A stretch of 64,000 nucleotides of DNA from Alteriqipengyuania abyssalis. GTDB lineage: Bacteria; Pseudomonadota; Alphaproteobacteria; Sphingomonadales; Sphingomonadaceae. The stretch lies in assembly GCF_019857185.1 (NCBI RefSeq), contig NZ_JAHWXP010000002.1, positions 1 through 64,000 on the forward strand. Reading direction: 5' to 3'. Below are positions 43,964 to 52,162 of the stretch, piece by piece. The notes below the pieces were generated by a model that worked only from the letters and a program-made list of their open reading frames with translations, made no database searches and was not told where the DNA came from. The position numbers and the translations under genes are program-made. Position 1 is the first letter of the stretch. Every line of letters begins with the position of its first letter.

Positions 43964-45283
43964 GTGACCGCACTGCTCCCCACTATCCGCACCGCGCGGA
44001 TCGTCGCGCTGGCCGCGCCGCTGGCGCTGGCGGTCGCGCTGCTCGCGCCGCAAGCGTGGCTCGCGGTGCCGGTCGCGGCGGGGGTGCTGCTGGTGCTGGT
44101 GCTGATCGACGCCGCGCGGGCAGGCACGCTCGGGGAGTGGACAATCGCGCATGATGGCGATGTCGAGATCGGCCAGCCTGCCCCGCTGAGCGTGTCGGCA
44201 GACATAACAGGCAGTCCGGGAGCGGCGCGCGCCGCTGTGTCGCTCGACCCACGGCTCGCGCCGGGCGGGCGCGCCGATCTGGCTCTGCAACGTAAACAGG
44301 AGGTGTGGACCGCGCAGACGCAGCTGGTGCCGCAGCGTCGCGGCACCGCGCCGGTCGACACGCTGTGGCTCGCCTGGGACGGCCCCTGGGGCCTCGGCAG
44401 CCGCCAGCAGCGGATCGCACTGGAGCGCGAAATCCGCGTGTGGCCCGACCTCTCGCCGATCCGCTCGCGCCCATTGCAGGCGTTGCTGCGCGATGCGGAG
44501 CTGGGCCTGATCGCCCGGCGGCGGCGCGGCGAAGGCACCCAGTTCGAGGCGCTGACCGAATACGAGGCGGGAATGGACAAGCGCCGGATCGACTGGAACG
44601 CGAGCGCTCGCCACGCCGCGCTCTATGCGCGCGAGAACGAGACCGAGCGCAACAACCAGATCGTGTTCGCCTTCGACTGCGGGCAGGCGATGTGCGAGCC
44701 GATCGACGGCGTCCCCCGGCTCGACCGGGCGATCAGCGCGGGGCTGACCGCCGCCTATGTCGCGCTCAAGGGCGGCGATCGCGCGATGCTGTTCGGCTTT
44801 GCCCGGCGCCCCGTGCTCGCCAGCCCCTTCGTCGGCGAGACGCGCGCCTTCGCGCGGTTGCAGCAGGCGGCGGCGGGGCTCGACTACCGGCAGGGGGAGG
44901 AGGCGAACTACACCCTCGCGCTCGCCACCCTGTCCGCCCGGCTCAAGCGCCGCTCGCTGGTGGTGCTGTTCTCCGACTTCAGCGACACCACCGCAGCGGA
45001 GCTGATGATCGAGAGCCTCGGGCGACTGAGCCAGCGCCACGCGGTGGTGTTCGTCACGCTGGAGGATCGAGAGTTGGCGCAGTTCACCAATGCCGCGCCC
45101 GACAGCGTCGACGACGTCGCCCGCGCGGTCACCGCGGACGCGCTTTCGCGCCAGCGCCAGCTGGTGCTCACCCGGCTGCGGCGGATGGGCGTGGACGTGA
45201 TCGAGGCACCTTACGACAAGCTCGGCTTCGCGGTGATCGACCGCTATCTGTCGTTGCGCACGCAGGAGGCGATCGCAGGATGA
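43964..45283 (+). CDS. DUF58 (VWA-like) protein
   Basis: About 439 residues with two N-terminal membrane helices (IVALAAPLALAVALLAP and LAVPVAAGVLLVLVLIDAA) and a VWA-like domain. It shows the DUF58 signature EYEAGMDKRRIDWNASAR. Its metal-site loop reads FDCGQAM, not the full DxSxS, so metal binding may be altered or absent. It is the usual partner of MoxR ATPases. The GTG at 43964 follows GGAGG about 10 nt upstream, within the repeat edge. It overlaps the SpoIIM-like gene by 4 nt. Confidence 0.85.
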   Translation: MTALLPTIRTARIVALAAPLALAVALLAPQAWLAVPVAAGVLLVLVLIDAARAGTLGEWTIAHDGDVEIGQPAPLSVSADITGSPGAARAAVSLDPRLAPGGRADLALQRKQEVWTAQTQLVPQRRGTAPVDTLWLAWDGPWGLGSRQQRIALEREIRVWPDLSPIRSRPLQALLRDAELGLIARRRRGEGTQFEALTEYEAGMDKRRIDWNASARHAALYARENETERNNQIVFAFDCGQAMCEPIDGVPRLDRAISAGLTAAYVALKGGDRAMLFGFARRPVLASPFVGETRAFARLQQAAAGLDYRQGEEANYTLALATLSARLKRRSLVVLFSDFSDTTAAELMIESLGRLSQRHAVVFVTLEDRELAQFTNAAPDSVDDVARAVTADALSRQRQLVLTRLRRMGVDVIEAPYDKLGFAVIDRYLSLRTQEAIAG

Positions 45284-46344
45284 AGGCCCCCACCATCCGC
45301 AACCCCTTTGCGGCGCAGCCCCTGCCCGAACAGCCCGATATCGAGGCGGCGGCGCTCCGTTCCGACCGTTTCCGGCTGGAGCGGGAGGGCGACTGGCGGC
45401 GGCTCGAACAGATTGTCCGGCGGCTCGAACGCGGCTTCGCCTTCCGCCTGTCGGACGAGGATATCATGGACCTGCCCGTGCTCTACCGGCAGGCCGCATC
45501 GAGCCTGGCGGTCGCGCGCGAAACCTCGCTCGACGCGGCGACGCTGCGCTTCCTGGAGGATCTGGTCCAGCGCGCCTGGTATCAGGTCTATGGCCCGCGC
45601 AGCGGCCTGCTGCGCTGGCTCGGCGGGTTCTTCCGGGGTGGGTGGAGCCGCGCGGTGCGGGCGATCTGGCTCGACATCCTGCTCGCCTTTGCGGCGATGG
45701 CTGCCGGGGTTGCGGCAGGCTGGGTGCTGGTTGCGCGCAATGTCGAATGGTATTTCGCGCTGGTCCCCGGCTCGATGGCGGACGCCCGCGTTCCCGGTGC
45801 CAGCCGCGCGCAGCTGGCCGAAACACTGGCGATTGCCGATGGCGCGGGCGGCCTCTCCGCCTTCGCCGCGCAGCTGTTCTACAACAATGCGAGCGTGTGT
45901 ATCCTCGCCTTCGCGCTGGGCTTCGCCTTCGGCGTCCCCACGCTGCTGCTGCTGATCTACAACATGGCGCTGCTGGGCGCGATGGCGTGGCTGTACAACT
46001 CGGTCGGCCTGCTGCCCGACTTCCTTGCCTGGCTGAGCGTGCATGGCACCACCGAGCTGACCGCGATCCTGCTGGCGGGCGCGGCGGGCGTGCATGTGGG
46101 GCGGCGGATGGCCTTCCCCGGCGATGCCAGCATCCTCTCCGCGACGGCGGAGGCCGGCCGCCGCGCCGCGCTGGTGATGCTGGGCTGCGTGTTCATGCTG
46201 ATCTTCGCCGCGATCCTCGAAGCCTTCCCGCGCCAGCTCGCCGGGCCGGAGGCGCGCGCGATCATCGGCGCGTTCATGGCGATCGCGTGGACCGCGCTGT
46301 TCGTGCTGGTCGGCCGCGAGCGCAAGGGAGCGAGCGCGCCATGA
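45280..46344 (+). CDS. Stage II sporulation protein M (SpoIIM)-like membrane protein
   Basis: A 354-residue protein. A charged cytoplasmic N-terminal third (RRLEQIVRRLERGFAFRLSD) is followed by five or so membrane helices, with LFYNNASVCILAFALGFAFG, YNMALLGAMAWLYNSVG and WLSVHGTTELTAILLAGAAG, the SpoIIM/DUF95 hallmarks including NN, HG and TE. The organism is not a spore former. In Bacillus SpoIIM helps remodel peptidoglycan in engulfment; in MoxR loci its role is unknown. It starts inside the DUF58 stop (ATGA) and overlaps the RDD gene by 4 nt. Confidence 0.88.
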   Translation: MKAPTIRNPFAAQPLPEQPDIEAAALRSDRFRLEREGDWRRLEQIVRRLERGFAFRLSDEDIMDLPVLYRQAASSLAVARETSLDAATLRFLEDLVQRAWYQVYGPRSGLLRWLGGFFRGGWSRAVRAIWLDILLAFAAMAAGVAAGWVLVARNVEWYFALVPGSMADARVPGASRAQLAETLAIADGAGGLSAFAAQLFYNNASVCILAFALGFAFGVPTLLLLIYNMALLGAMAWLYNSVGLLPDFLAWLSVHGTTELTAILLAGAAGVHVGRRMAFPGDASILSATAEAGRRAALVMLGCVFMLIFAAILEAFPRQLAGPEARAIIGAFMAIAWTALFVLVGRERKGASAP

Positions 46345-47270
46345 GCGCCGCGCGCAAATCCCTCGATGCCAAGCGGCAGCGGCAGATCGTCACGCCCGAA
46401 GGCGTGCCGCTGGGGGTGACGCTGGCCACACGCGGCTCGCGCCTGATCGCGCTGATCCTCGACTATGTGATCATGTTCGTCGGCCTGTTCCTGATCGCGC
46501 TCGCGCTGCTGCTGGTCGGGATCAATCTCGGCCAGCTCGACGCGCTGGGCACGGGCGCGGGTGAGTTCCTGGTGGTCGTGTTCTTCATCGTGCTGTTCCT
46601 GGCGTTCAACGGCTATTTCATCTTCTTCGAGATGGGCCCGCGCGGCGCCACGCTGGGCAAGCGGGCGGTGGGCATCCGGGTCGCTGCAAGGCCGCAGGGC
46701 CAGTCGGGCGAGCGGCTGACCGCCGAAGCGATCATCGCGCGCAACCTGCTGCGCCAGATCGAGATCTTCCTGCCGCTGACCTTCTTCAGCACTGCGGGCG
46801 AGGCCGGATCGGGCCCCGCATGGCTGGTCGGGTCGCTGTGGTTCGCGGTGTTCATGCTGTTCCCCTTCTTCAACCGCGACGCGCTGCGTGCGGGCGACGT
46901 GGTCGCGGGCACCTGGGTGGTCGAGGCCCCGCGCCGCAAGCTGGCCGAGGCACTGTCGCTGCGGCAGGAGAGCGCGCCTGCGGCCGAGGCGGCCTACCGC
47001 TTCGGCCCGGAAGAGCTGGAGGTCTACGGCGAGTACGAGTTGCAATCGCTCGAACGCGTGCTGCGCGATGGCGATGACGAGACGCTGGCCGCAGTGCACG
47101 CCGCGATCGTCCGCAAAATCGGCTGGCAGGCCGGATCGGGCGACGAGCGTGCCTTCCTCGAATCCTTCTACACCGCGCTGCGCGCCAAGCTGGAGGGCGA
47201 CATGCGCTTCGGCAAGCGCAAGGCGGACAAGCACGCCGAGGTCGACCGGGGCGGGCCTCCCCTGCGCTGA
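46341..47270 (+). CDS. RDD-family membrane protein
   Basis: A 309-residue protein. The RDD domain (about residues 20-200) has ATRGSRLIALILDYVIMF with the Arg and Asp of the family name, GPRGATLGKRAVGIRV, and FNRDALRAGDVVAGTWVV. A cytoplasmic C-terminal region of about 100 residues follows with LEVYGEYELQSLERVLR. RDD proteins may transport small molecules or ions. It is the last gene of the six-gene run and is followed by a promoter for the desaturase gene. Confidence 0.85.
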   Translation: MSAARKSLDAKRQRQIVTPEGVPLGVTLATRGSRLIALILDYVIMFVGLFLIALALLLVGINLGQLDALGTGAGEFLVVVFFIVLFLAFNGYFIFFEMGPRGATLGKRAVGIRVAARPQGQSGERLTAEAIIARNLLRQIEIFLPLTFFSTAGEAGSGPAWLVGSLWFAVFMLFPFFNRDALRAGDVVAGTWVVEAPRRKLAEALSLRQESAPAAEAAYRFGPEELEVYGEYELQSLERVLRDGDDETLAAVHAAIVRKIGWQAGSGDERAFLESFYTALRAKLEGDMRFGKRKADKHAEVDRGGPPLR

Positions 47271-47299
47271 TTGCCTGATCCTCGTCGATCCGGTATTAT
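47271..47299 (+). promoter_or_regulatory. Putative sigma-70 promoter of the desaturase gene
   Basis: TTGCCT, a 17-bp spacer and TATTAT (47294-47299) begin one base after the RDD stop codon. GGAGAG follows at 47308 and the ATG at 47318, leaving a very short 5' leader. Confidence 0.55.
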
Positions 47300-47317
47300 C
47301 TGTGATCGGAGAGACTT

Positions 47318-48211
47318 ATGCGACACGCCCCCGCGATCAACGATTACATCACACGCGATGAAGTCGCCGCGCTCAGCGCCAAATCGGATGCGCGCGCGGC
47401 GGCGACCGTGCTGTTTCAGGCGGGCCTCGCCGTGGCCGCCTTCGCGGTCGCGATCCTCTGGCCCAACCCGCTGACGATCCTTGCCGCGATCATCATTCTG
47501 GGCGGGCGCATCCAGGCCTTCGGGATCATCACCCACGACTGCGCGCACGGCGCGTTCTTCCGCACGCCCCGGCTGAATGTCCTGGTAGGCAAGTGGATCA
47601 GCGGAGCGGCGGCGCATGTTCCGCTCGATCTCTATCGCCGCTACCACCTCGACCATCACAAGTTCGCCGGCACGCCCGATGATCCGGACAAGTGGATGGT
47701 GAAGGCCTATCCGGTCACCCGCGCTTCGCTGAAGCGCAAGCTGATCCGCGACATCACCGGCCAGACCGGCTTTCGCGACCTTGTGGGCGAGATCAAGCGC
47801 TTCAAATGGAGCGAGACCGGGCCTTCGGTGCTGTTCCACACGCTGCTGTTCATGGCGCTGCTCGCGGTGGGTGCGCCGTGGGCGTACCTGATGTGGTGGG
47901 CGGCGCGGATCTTCGTCTACCCGCTGACCATGCGGCTGCGGCAGATTTCCGAGCATGGCGTCGCGAGGGACCGCGATGCGATGGACGCCCGGATCAACAC
48001 GGGCACCACGATCCCGCGCTGGTGGGAGGCGCTGCTGCTCTCGCCCTGCAACGTGAACTACCATCTGGAGCATCACATCTTCGCAGGCGTGCCGCCCTAT
48101 CGCCTCGCGCGGTTGCACCACCTGCTCAAAGAGCGCGGCTATTACCGCGACCACGACTGCATTGCCTACGGCTTCGGCGACGTTTTGCGCAAGGCGACGC
48201 GGCCGGCATAA
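47318..48211 (+). CDS. Membrane fatty acid desaturase/hydroxylase-type protein
   Basis: A 297-residue di-iron membrane protein with the three His boxes in order: HDCAHG (about residue 73), HLDHHK (about 110) and HLEHH (about 249). Four hydrophobic helices lie between. This fits acyl-lipid desaturases (FA_desaturase family); hydroxylase or ketolase activity is possible and the substrate is unclear. ATG 47318 has GGAGAG 4 nt upstream. It faces the isoaspartyl peptidase gene across a repeat-rich gap. Confidence 0.88.
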   Translation: MRHAPAINDYITRDEVAALSAKSDARAAATVLFQAGLAVAAFAVAILWPNPLTILAAIIILGGRIQAFGIITHDCAHGAFFRTPRLNVLVGKWISGAAAHVPLDLYRRYHLDHHKFAGTPDDPDKWMVKAYPVTRASLKRKLIRDITGQTGFRDLVGEIKRFKWSETGPSVLFHTLLFMALLAVGAPWAYLMWWAARIFVYPLTMRLRQISEHGVARDRDAMDARINTGTTIPRWWEALLLSPCNVNYHLEHHIFAGVPPYRLARLHHLLKERGYYRDHDCIAYGFGDVLRKATRPA

Positions 48212-48302
48212 GCTCCCCTCCCCGACGGGAGGGGCCGGGGGTGGGGGTTCCCTGCCATCGGCGGAGGCACCACCCCCTCCCAACCTCCCCCTTGGAAGAG
48301 GG

Positions 48303-48390
48303 AGGAGCAGGTTGCGTCAGACGTCGGCGGGCATTTTCCTACTTCGAATGCAAAGGCTAGAATGGCGACGGCTCTTTCCCATCGTCGTCC
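48303..48390. repeat. Dispersed intergenic repeat, module 1, copy B
   Basis: The gap-free partner of 11729-11816. The last 21 bp are identical and the middle ATTTTCCTACTTCG is identical; the differences cluster elsewhere. It is preceded by G/C-rich inverted segments (CTCCCCTCCCCGACGGGAGGGG at about 48212-48230) and follows the desaturase gene. The gene-free stretch 48212-48567 consists mainly of these elements plus an AT-rich part at about 48420-48490. Confidence 0.8.
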
Positions 48391-48501
48391 ATGCGTATCC
48401 CTTCCGCGCGCCTCATAACGAAAAAAGCTGCGCAAACCGGCAAAGTGTCACTCGGCAGGAAATATGTCCTTGTAAAATAATGGTTTTCCGAGGTTCTTCG
48501 A

Positions 48502-48530
48502 GGGTGACACTCGGGTGACACGTGTCACCC
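48502..48530. repeat. Dispersed intergenic repeat, module 2, copy B (with 18-bp palindrome)
   Basis: GGGTGACACTC followed by the perfect palindrome GGGTGACACGTGTCACCC (48513-48530). Copy A at 11917 has the same tandem unit with one change in the second half of the palindrome. Its end lies 38 bp past the stop codon of the isoaspartyl peptidase gene. Confidence 0.78.
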
Positions 48531-48567
48531 TCGTCACCTCTGTCCGACCGGGAAGAAAGGCAGGCGG

Positions 48568-49647
48568 CTATTCGCCTTCGCCGAAAATCGCGATCTCGCG
48601 CATCCCTTCGCTGGTCGAGCGGGCGCGATACATGCCGGGCGTATTAAAGCTGAACAATGGCGAACCGAATCGCGTGACAACGATCACACCGCCATCACCG
48701 CCAAGTTGTTTCACTTCGTCCAGAACTTGGTCGATGGCATTCTGCTCCTCCTCTATAGTCAATGCCTGTCCTGTTGGGATTATTATTCCATTGCGCGAAG
48801 GCTCTCGGCGCATATTCATATTTTTGATGATCATTTCTTCACGTAGACTACTGCAAATCGCCTGCGCCACACCGACGCGGATGAAGTACTCGCCAGCGCC
48901 CGTTGCCGAGACCGCGCAGCTGCGGTTGTCGGCATAGGTGCCCGCGCCGATCACCGGCGCATCGCCGATCCTGCCCCAGCGCTTGCCGGTCAGCCCGCCG
49001 GTCGAGGTGCCCGCCGCCATATTGCCATCAAGGTCCAACGCGACCGCACCCACGGTGCCATATTTGTAATCGACATCGATTGCGGAAAGCTTTTCAGCTT
49101 TCAGCCGTTCGAGAGAGCGCAACCGGCTCTCGGTCCGAAACCATTCATTGGGCACCCGCTCCAGATCTGTGCCGTCGGCGAAGGTCTCCGCCCCGGCACC
49201 GCTCAGGAAGACATGCCGCCCGTCGCGCATTACTTCCTGCGCGAGCAGGATCGGGTGGCGCACCGTGCCGATGCCGGTGACCGCGCCAGCGGAGCGGTCG
49301 CGCCCGTCCATCAGCGCGGCGTCGTGCTCGATCGTGCCATCCCAGGTGAACACCGCACCGCGCCCTGCGTTGAACTTGGGGTCGTCTTCCATGAGGGTGA
49401 TCGCGGCGGTCACCGCGTCCATCGCGCTGCCGCCATCGCGCAGGATGGCCGAGCCTGCCTCCAGCGCCGCATCCAGCGCGGCGCGATACTCCGCCTCCTG
49501 CTCGGGCGTCATATTGGCCCGCTCGATCGTGCCCGCGCCGCCGTGGATCGCGAAGGACCAGCGCGGCTCGCCCGGCTCGTAGTCCTCCTGCGCCAGCGCC
49601 GGAGCGGTCAGAAAGCTTGCGAGTGCGAGTGCGATGATGGCGCGCAT
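48568..49647 (-). CDS. Isoaspartyl peptidase / L-asparaginase (Ntn hydrolase), secreted
   Basis: A 359-residue precursor with a signal peptide (MRAIIALALASFLTAPALAQ). The Ntn-hydrolase fold has FAIHGGAGTI, GGSAMDAVTAAI, DPKFNAGRGAVF, and the autoprocessing site with nucleophile Thr198 in KYGTVGAVALD, then AAGTSTGGLTGKRWGRIGDA. Autocleavage would give alpha and beta chains in the periplasm. ATG 49647 has GGAGAG upstream. The segment encoding residues about 255-325 is visibly AT-richer than the rest and reads IIKNMNMRREPSRNG, suggesting a divergent insert. Confidence 0.9.
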   Translation of the reverse strand: MRAIIALALASFLTAPALAQEDYEPGEPRWSFAIHGGAGTIERANMTPEQEAEYRAALDAALEAGSAILRDGGSAMDAVTAAITLMEDDPKFNAGRGAVFTWDGTIEHDAALMDGRDRSAGAVTGIGTVRHPILLAQEVMRDGRHVFLSGAGAETFADGTDLERVPNEWFRTESRLRSLERLKAEKLSAIDVDYKYGTVGAVALDLDGNMAAGTSTGGLTGKRWGRIGDAPVIGAGTYADNRSCAVSATGAGEYFIRVGVAQAICSSLREEMIIKNMNMRREPSRNGIIIPTGQALTIEEEQNAIDQVLDEVKQLGGDGGVIVVTRFGSPLFSFNTPGMYRARSTSEGMREIAIFGEGE

Positions 49648-49740
49648 GAAAATCTCTCCTGATGCGGGCGAGACAATGCCGCGCTTGCCTCGCCCGGTCC
49701 AGCGCTTCCCCTGCGTGGTGGTGCGCGCTAGGCCCGCGCC

Positions 49741-50253
49741 ATGATCCTGCGCCCCGCCACACCCGAAGATGCACCCGCACTCGCCACACTCGGGCGGGAG
49801 AGTTTCTGCGCGGCTTTCGAGCATCTCTACCGGCCCGAAGATCTCGCCGCCTTCCTCGAAGATGCCTATGCGGAAAACGCCGTTGCCGCCGAAATCGCCG
49901 ATGATTGGCATATCCACCGCCTCGCCGATGATGGCGAACGGCTGCTCGGCTACGTCAAGCTGCGCACGCCCAGCGGGTATGCCGGGTATTCGGACGCGGC
50001 GAACCCGATCGCGCTGGGCCAGCTCTACACCCAGCCGGACTGCACCGGACAGGGGATCGGCGCCGCACTGATGGACTGGGCGATGGCCGAGGCGCGGGAG
50101 CGCGGCCACGATGCGGTCCAGCTATCGGTGTGGAGCGAGAATTTCGGCGCCCAGCGGTTCTACCAGCGCTACGGCTTCGCCAAGATTGCAGACATAGACT
50201 TCTGGGTCGGCAATCACCGCGATGATGAATTTCTCTACGAACTCAGGCTTTAG
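49741..50253 (+). CDS. GNAT-family N-acetyltransferase
   Basis: A 170-residue acetyltransferase starting ILRPATPEDAPALATLGRE, with the acetyl-CoA motif QLYTQPDCTGQGIGAALMDW and the GNAT C-terminal block VWSENFGAQRFYQRYGF. The substrate cannot be named. It is divergent from the isoaspartyl peptidase gene, 93 nt away. Confidence 0.88.
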   Translation: MILRPATPEDAPALATLGRESFCAAFEHLYRPEDLAAFLEDAYAENAVAAEIADDWHIHRLADDGERLLGYVKLRTPSGYAGYSDAANPIALGQLYTQPDCTGQGIGAALMDWAMAEARERGHDAVQLSVWSENFGAQRFYQRYGFAKIADIDFWVGNHRDDEFLYELRL

Positions 50254-50364
50254 CGACCCGTCCGGCTGTCCGCCCCGGCCTGTCGTTCGTCGAGCGCACC
50301 CTTGCCAATCCCGGCCCGCAGGCGCACGCCTCGCCCGCAGAAAATCCAGGGGGAATACCTGACC

Positions 50365-52146
50365 ATGAAGACCTTCGCCGCCGCCATCGCACTCGTCGCG
50401 CTGCTGCCCGCCGCGCCCGCTTTTGCCCAGGCCGAAACCACGCAGAGCGCGCCCGCCCAGCCCGAGTGGGTCGAGACCAGCAATGCCTACACGCAGAAGC
50501 TGATCGACTTCGAAGCGCAGTTCTATCCCGAAGGTGCCTCCTCCTCCGGCTACGACCAGTACGACGGGCTGACCTTCGACTATTCGCTCGACGCAGACGA
50601 GCGTTACGTGGCCGGGGCGAAGGCGCTGAAGGCCGAATTCACCGCCGCGATGGCGCGCGAGAGCAATCCCTTCGTCAAGCAGGACCTCGCGATCCTGATC
50701 GACAATCTCGACCGCAGCATCGCGTCGAGCGAGTTGAGCGACAAGTACATGCTCGAATGGAACGAGCTGCCGCAGAGCATTTTCTATTCGATCGGCGCGA
50801 TCCTGTCCGACCAGACGGCAGAAAACCGCCGCGCCTCCGCGGTCGATCTGCTGCGCAAATATACCGGCGTCGAAGACGGTTACGAGCCTTATACCGAGCA
50901 GGCCAAGGCGCATTTCGAAGCCAGCCGGGGCGACGGGAAGATCGGGCCGTACCGGGTCGAGGTCGAGGAATCGATCGGCAAGATCCCGACCTTCGTCGCT
51001 GGGATCCGCGAGCTGTTCGACAAGTACGAGATCGACGGGGCGGAAGAAGCGCTCGACGCGATGGAAACCCAGTTCACCGATTACGGCGAATGGACGCGCG
51101 AAACCGTGCTGCCCGAAACTCGGGACACCGCGCGGCTGCCCGAAGAACTCTACGCGCTCAACCTGCGCAATGTCGGGATCGACATGGACCCGCGCGAAGC
51201 GATGAGCCAGGCGCGCCGCGGTTTCTATGAAATCCGCGCGCAGATGGAGGCCCTCGCGCCGCAGATCGCGGAGAAGAACGGCTGGCCCGAGACCGACATG
51301 GCCGGGGTGATGAAGCGCCTGAAGGCGCAGACCATCCCCAATGATCAGATCGAGGACTTCTATCGCGGCATCAACCGCCAGCTCGAAGCCAAGGTGCGCG
51401 AGAACGACATCGTCAGCCTGCCGGACACCGAGTTGCAGATGCGCGTCGCAAGCGAGGCGGAGAGCGCCGCCCAGCCCGCCCCGCATATGCGCCCGCCCCG
51501 GCTGATCGGCAACACCGGCGAACAGGGCACCTTCGTGCTCACCGTCGGCAATCCCACCGCCGGCGAAGGCGATGCCTACGACGATTTCAACTTCCCCGCT
51601 GCCGCCTGGACGCTGAGCGCGCACGAGGCACGCCCGGGGCACGAAATGCAGTTCGCCGCGCTGGTGGAGCAGGGCGTTTCGCTCGCCCGCATGCTCTACG
51701 CCTTCAACAGCGTGAACGTGGAAGGCTGGGCGCTCTATGCCGAAGCCGAGATGATGCCGCACGAGCCGATCGAAGGCCAGTTCATCGCCCAGCAGTTCCG
51801 CCTGCTGCGCGCAGCCCGTGCCTTCCTCGACCCCGCGCTCAACCTTGGCCTGATGACCCGCGACGAAGCCGAATACGTGCTGCGCGACGAAGCCCTGTTC
51901 TCGCCCGGCATGACCAAGCAGGAACTTGATCGCTACCAGTTCCGCATGCCCGGGCAGGCGGGCGCGTATTACTACGGCTACCGCAAGCTGATCGATCTGC
52001 GGGTGGAGACCGAGCTGGCACTGGGCAAAGACTTCGACGAGAAGGAATTCAACGACTTCCTGCTCGCGCAGGGGATCATCCCGCTCGAACTGATCGCCAA
52101 GGCGGTGCGCGAGGAATTCATCCCCGCGCACAAGCAGGCGTCCTAG
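50365..52146 (+). CDS. DUF885 family, secreted metallopeptidase-like protein
   Basis: A 593-residue precursor with a signal peptide (MKTFAAAIALVALLPAAPAFA). The DUF885 region spans most of the protein. The motif SAHEARPGHEMQFAAL (an HExxxGH zinc-site pattern) and a downstream Glu in EGWALYAEAEMM form a plausible zinc centre. Related proteins include actinobacterial putative carboxypeptidases. ATG 50365 is the start that yields a proper signal peptide; GGGGGAAT lies upstream. Confidence 0.85.
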   Translation: MKTFAAAIALVALLPAAPAFAQAETTQSAPAQPEWVETSNAYTQKLIDFEAQFYPEGASSSGYDQYDGLTFDYSLDADERYVAGAKALKAEFTAAMARESNPFVKQDLAILIDNLDRSIASSELSDKYMLEWNELPQSIFYSIGAILSDQTAENRRASAVDLLRKYTGVEDGYEPYTEQAKAHFEASRGDGKIGPYRVEVEESIGKIPTFVAGIRELFDKYEIDGAEEALDAMETQFTDYGEWTRETVLPETRDTARLPEELYALNLRNVGIDMDPREAMSQARRGFYEIRAQMEALAPQIAEKNGWPETDMAGVMKRLKAQTIPNDQIEDFYRGINRQLEAKVRENDIVSLPDTELQMRVASEAESAAQPAPHMRPPRLIGNTGEQGTFVLTVGNPTAGEGDAYDDFNFPAAAWTLSAHEARPGHEMQFAALVEQGVSLARMLYAFNSVNVEGWALYAEAEMMPHEPIEGQFIAQQFRLLRAARAFLDPALNLGLMTRDEAEYVLRDEALFSPGMTKQELDRYQFRMPGQAGAYYYGYRKLIDLRVETELALGKDFDEKEFNDFLLAQGIIPLELIAKAVREEFIPAHKQAS

Positions 52147-52162
52147 GGCTGGACGGCGATCT

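Noticed and set aside
43785-43967. A 60-codon ORF starting at the GTG that overlaps the moxR stop
   Set aside because: It runs through the palindromic repeat, is out of frame with DUF58 and gives a basic low-complexity peptide. It is probably the remnant of the original gene junction.
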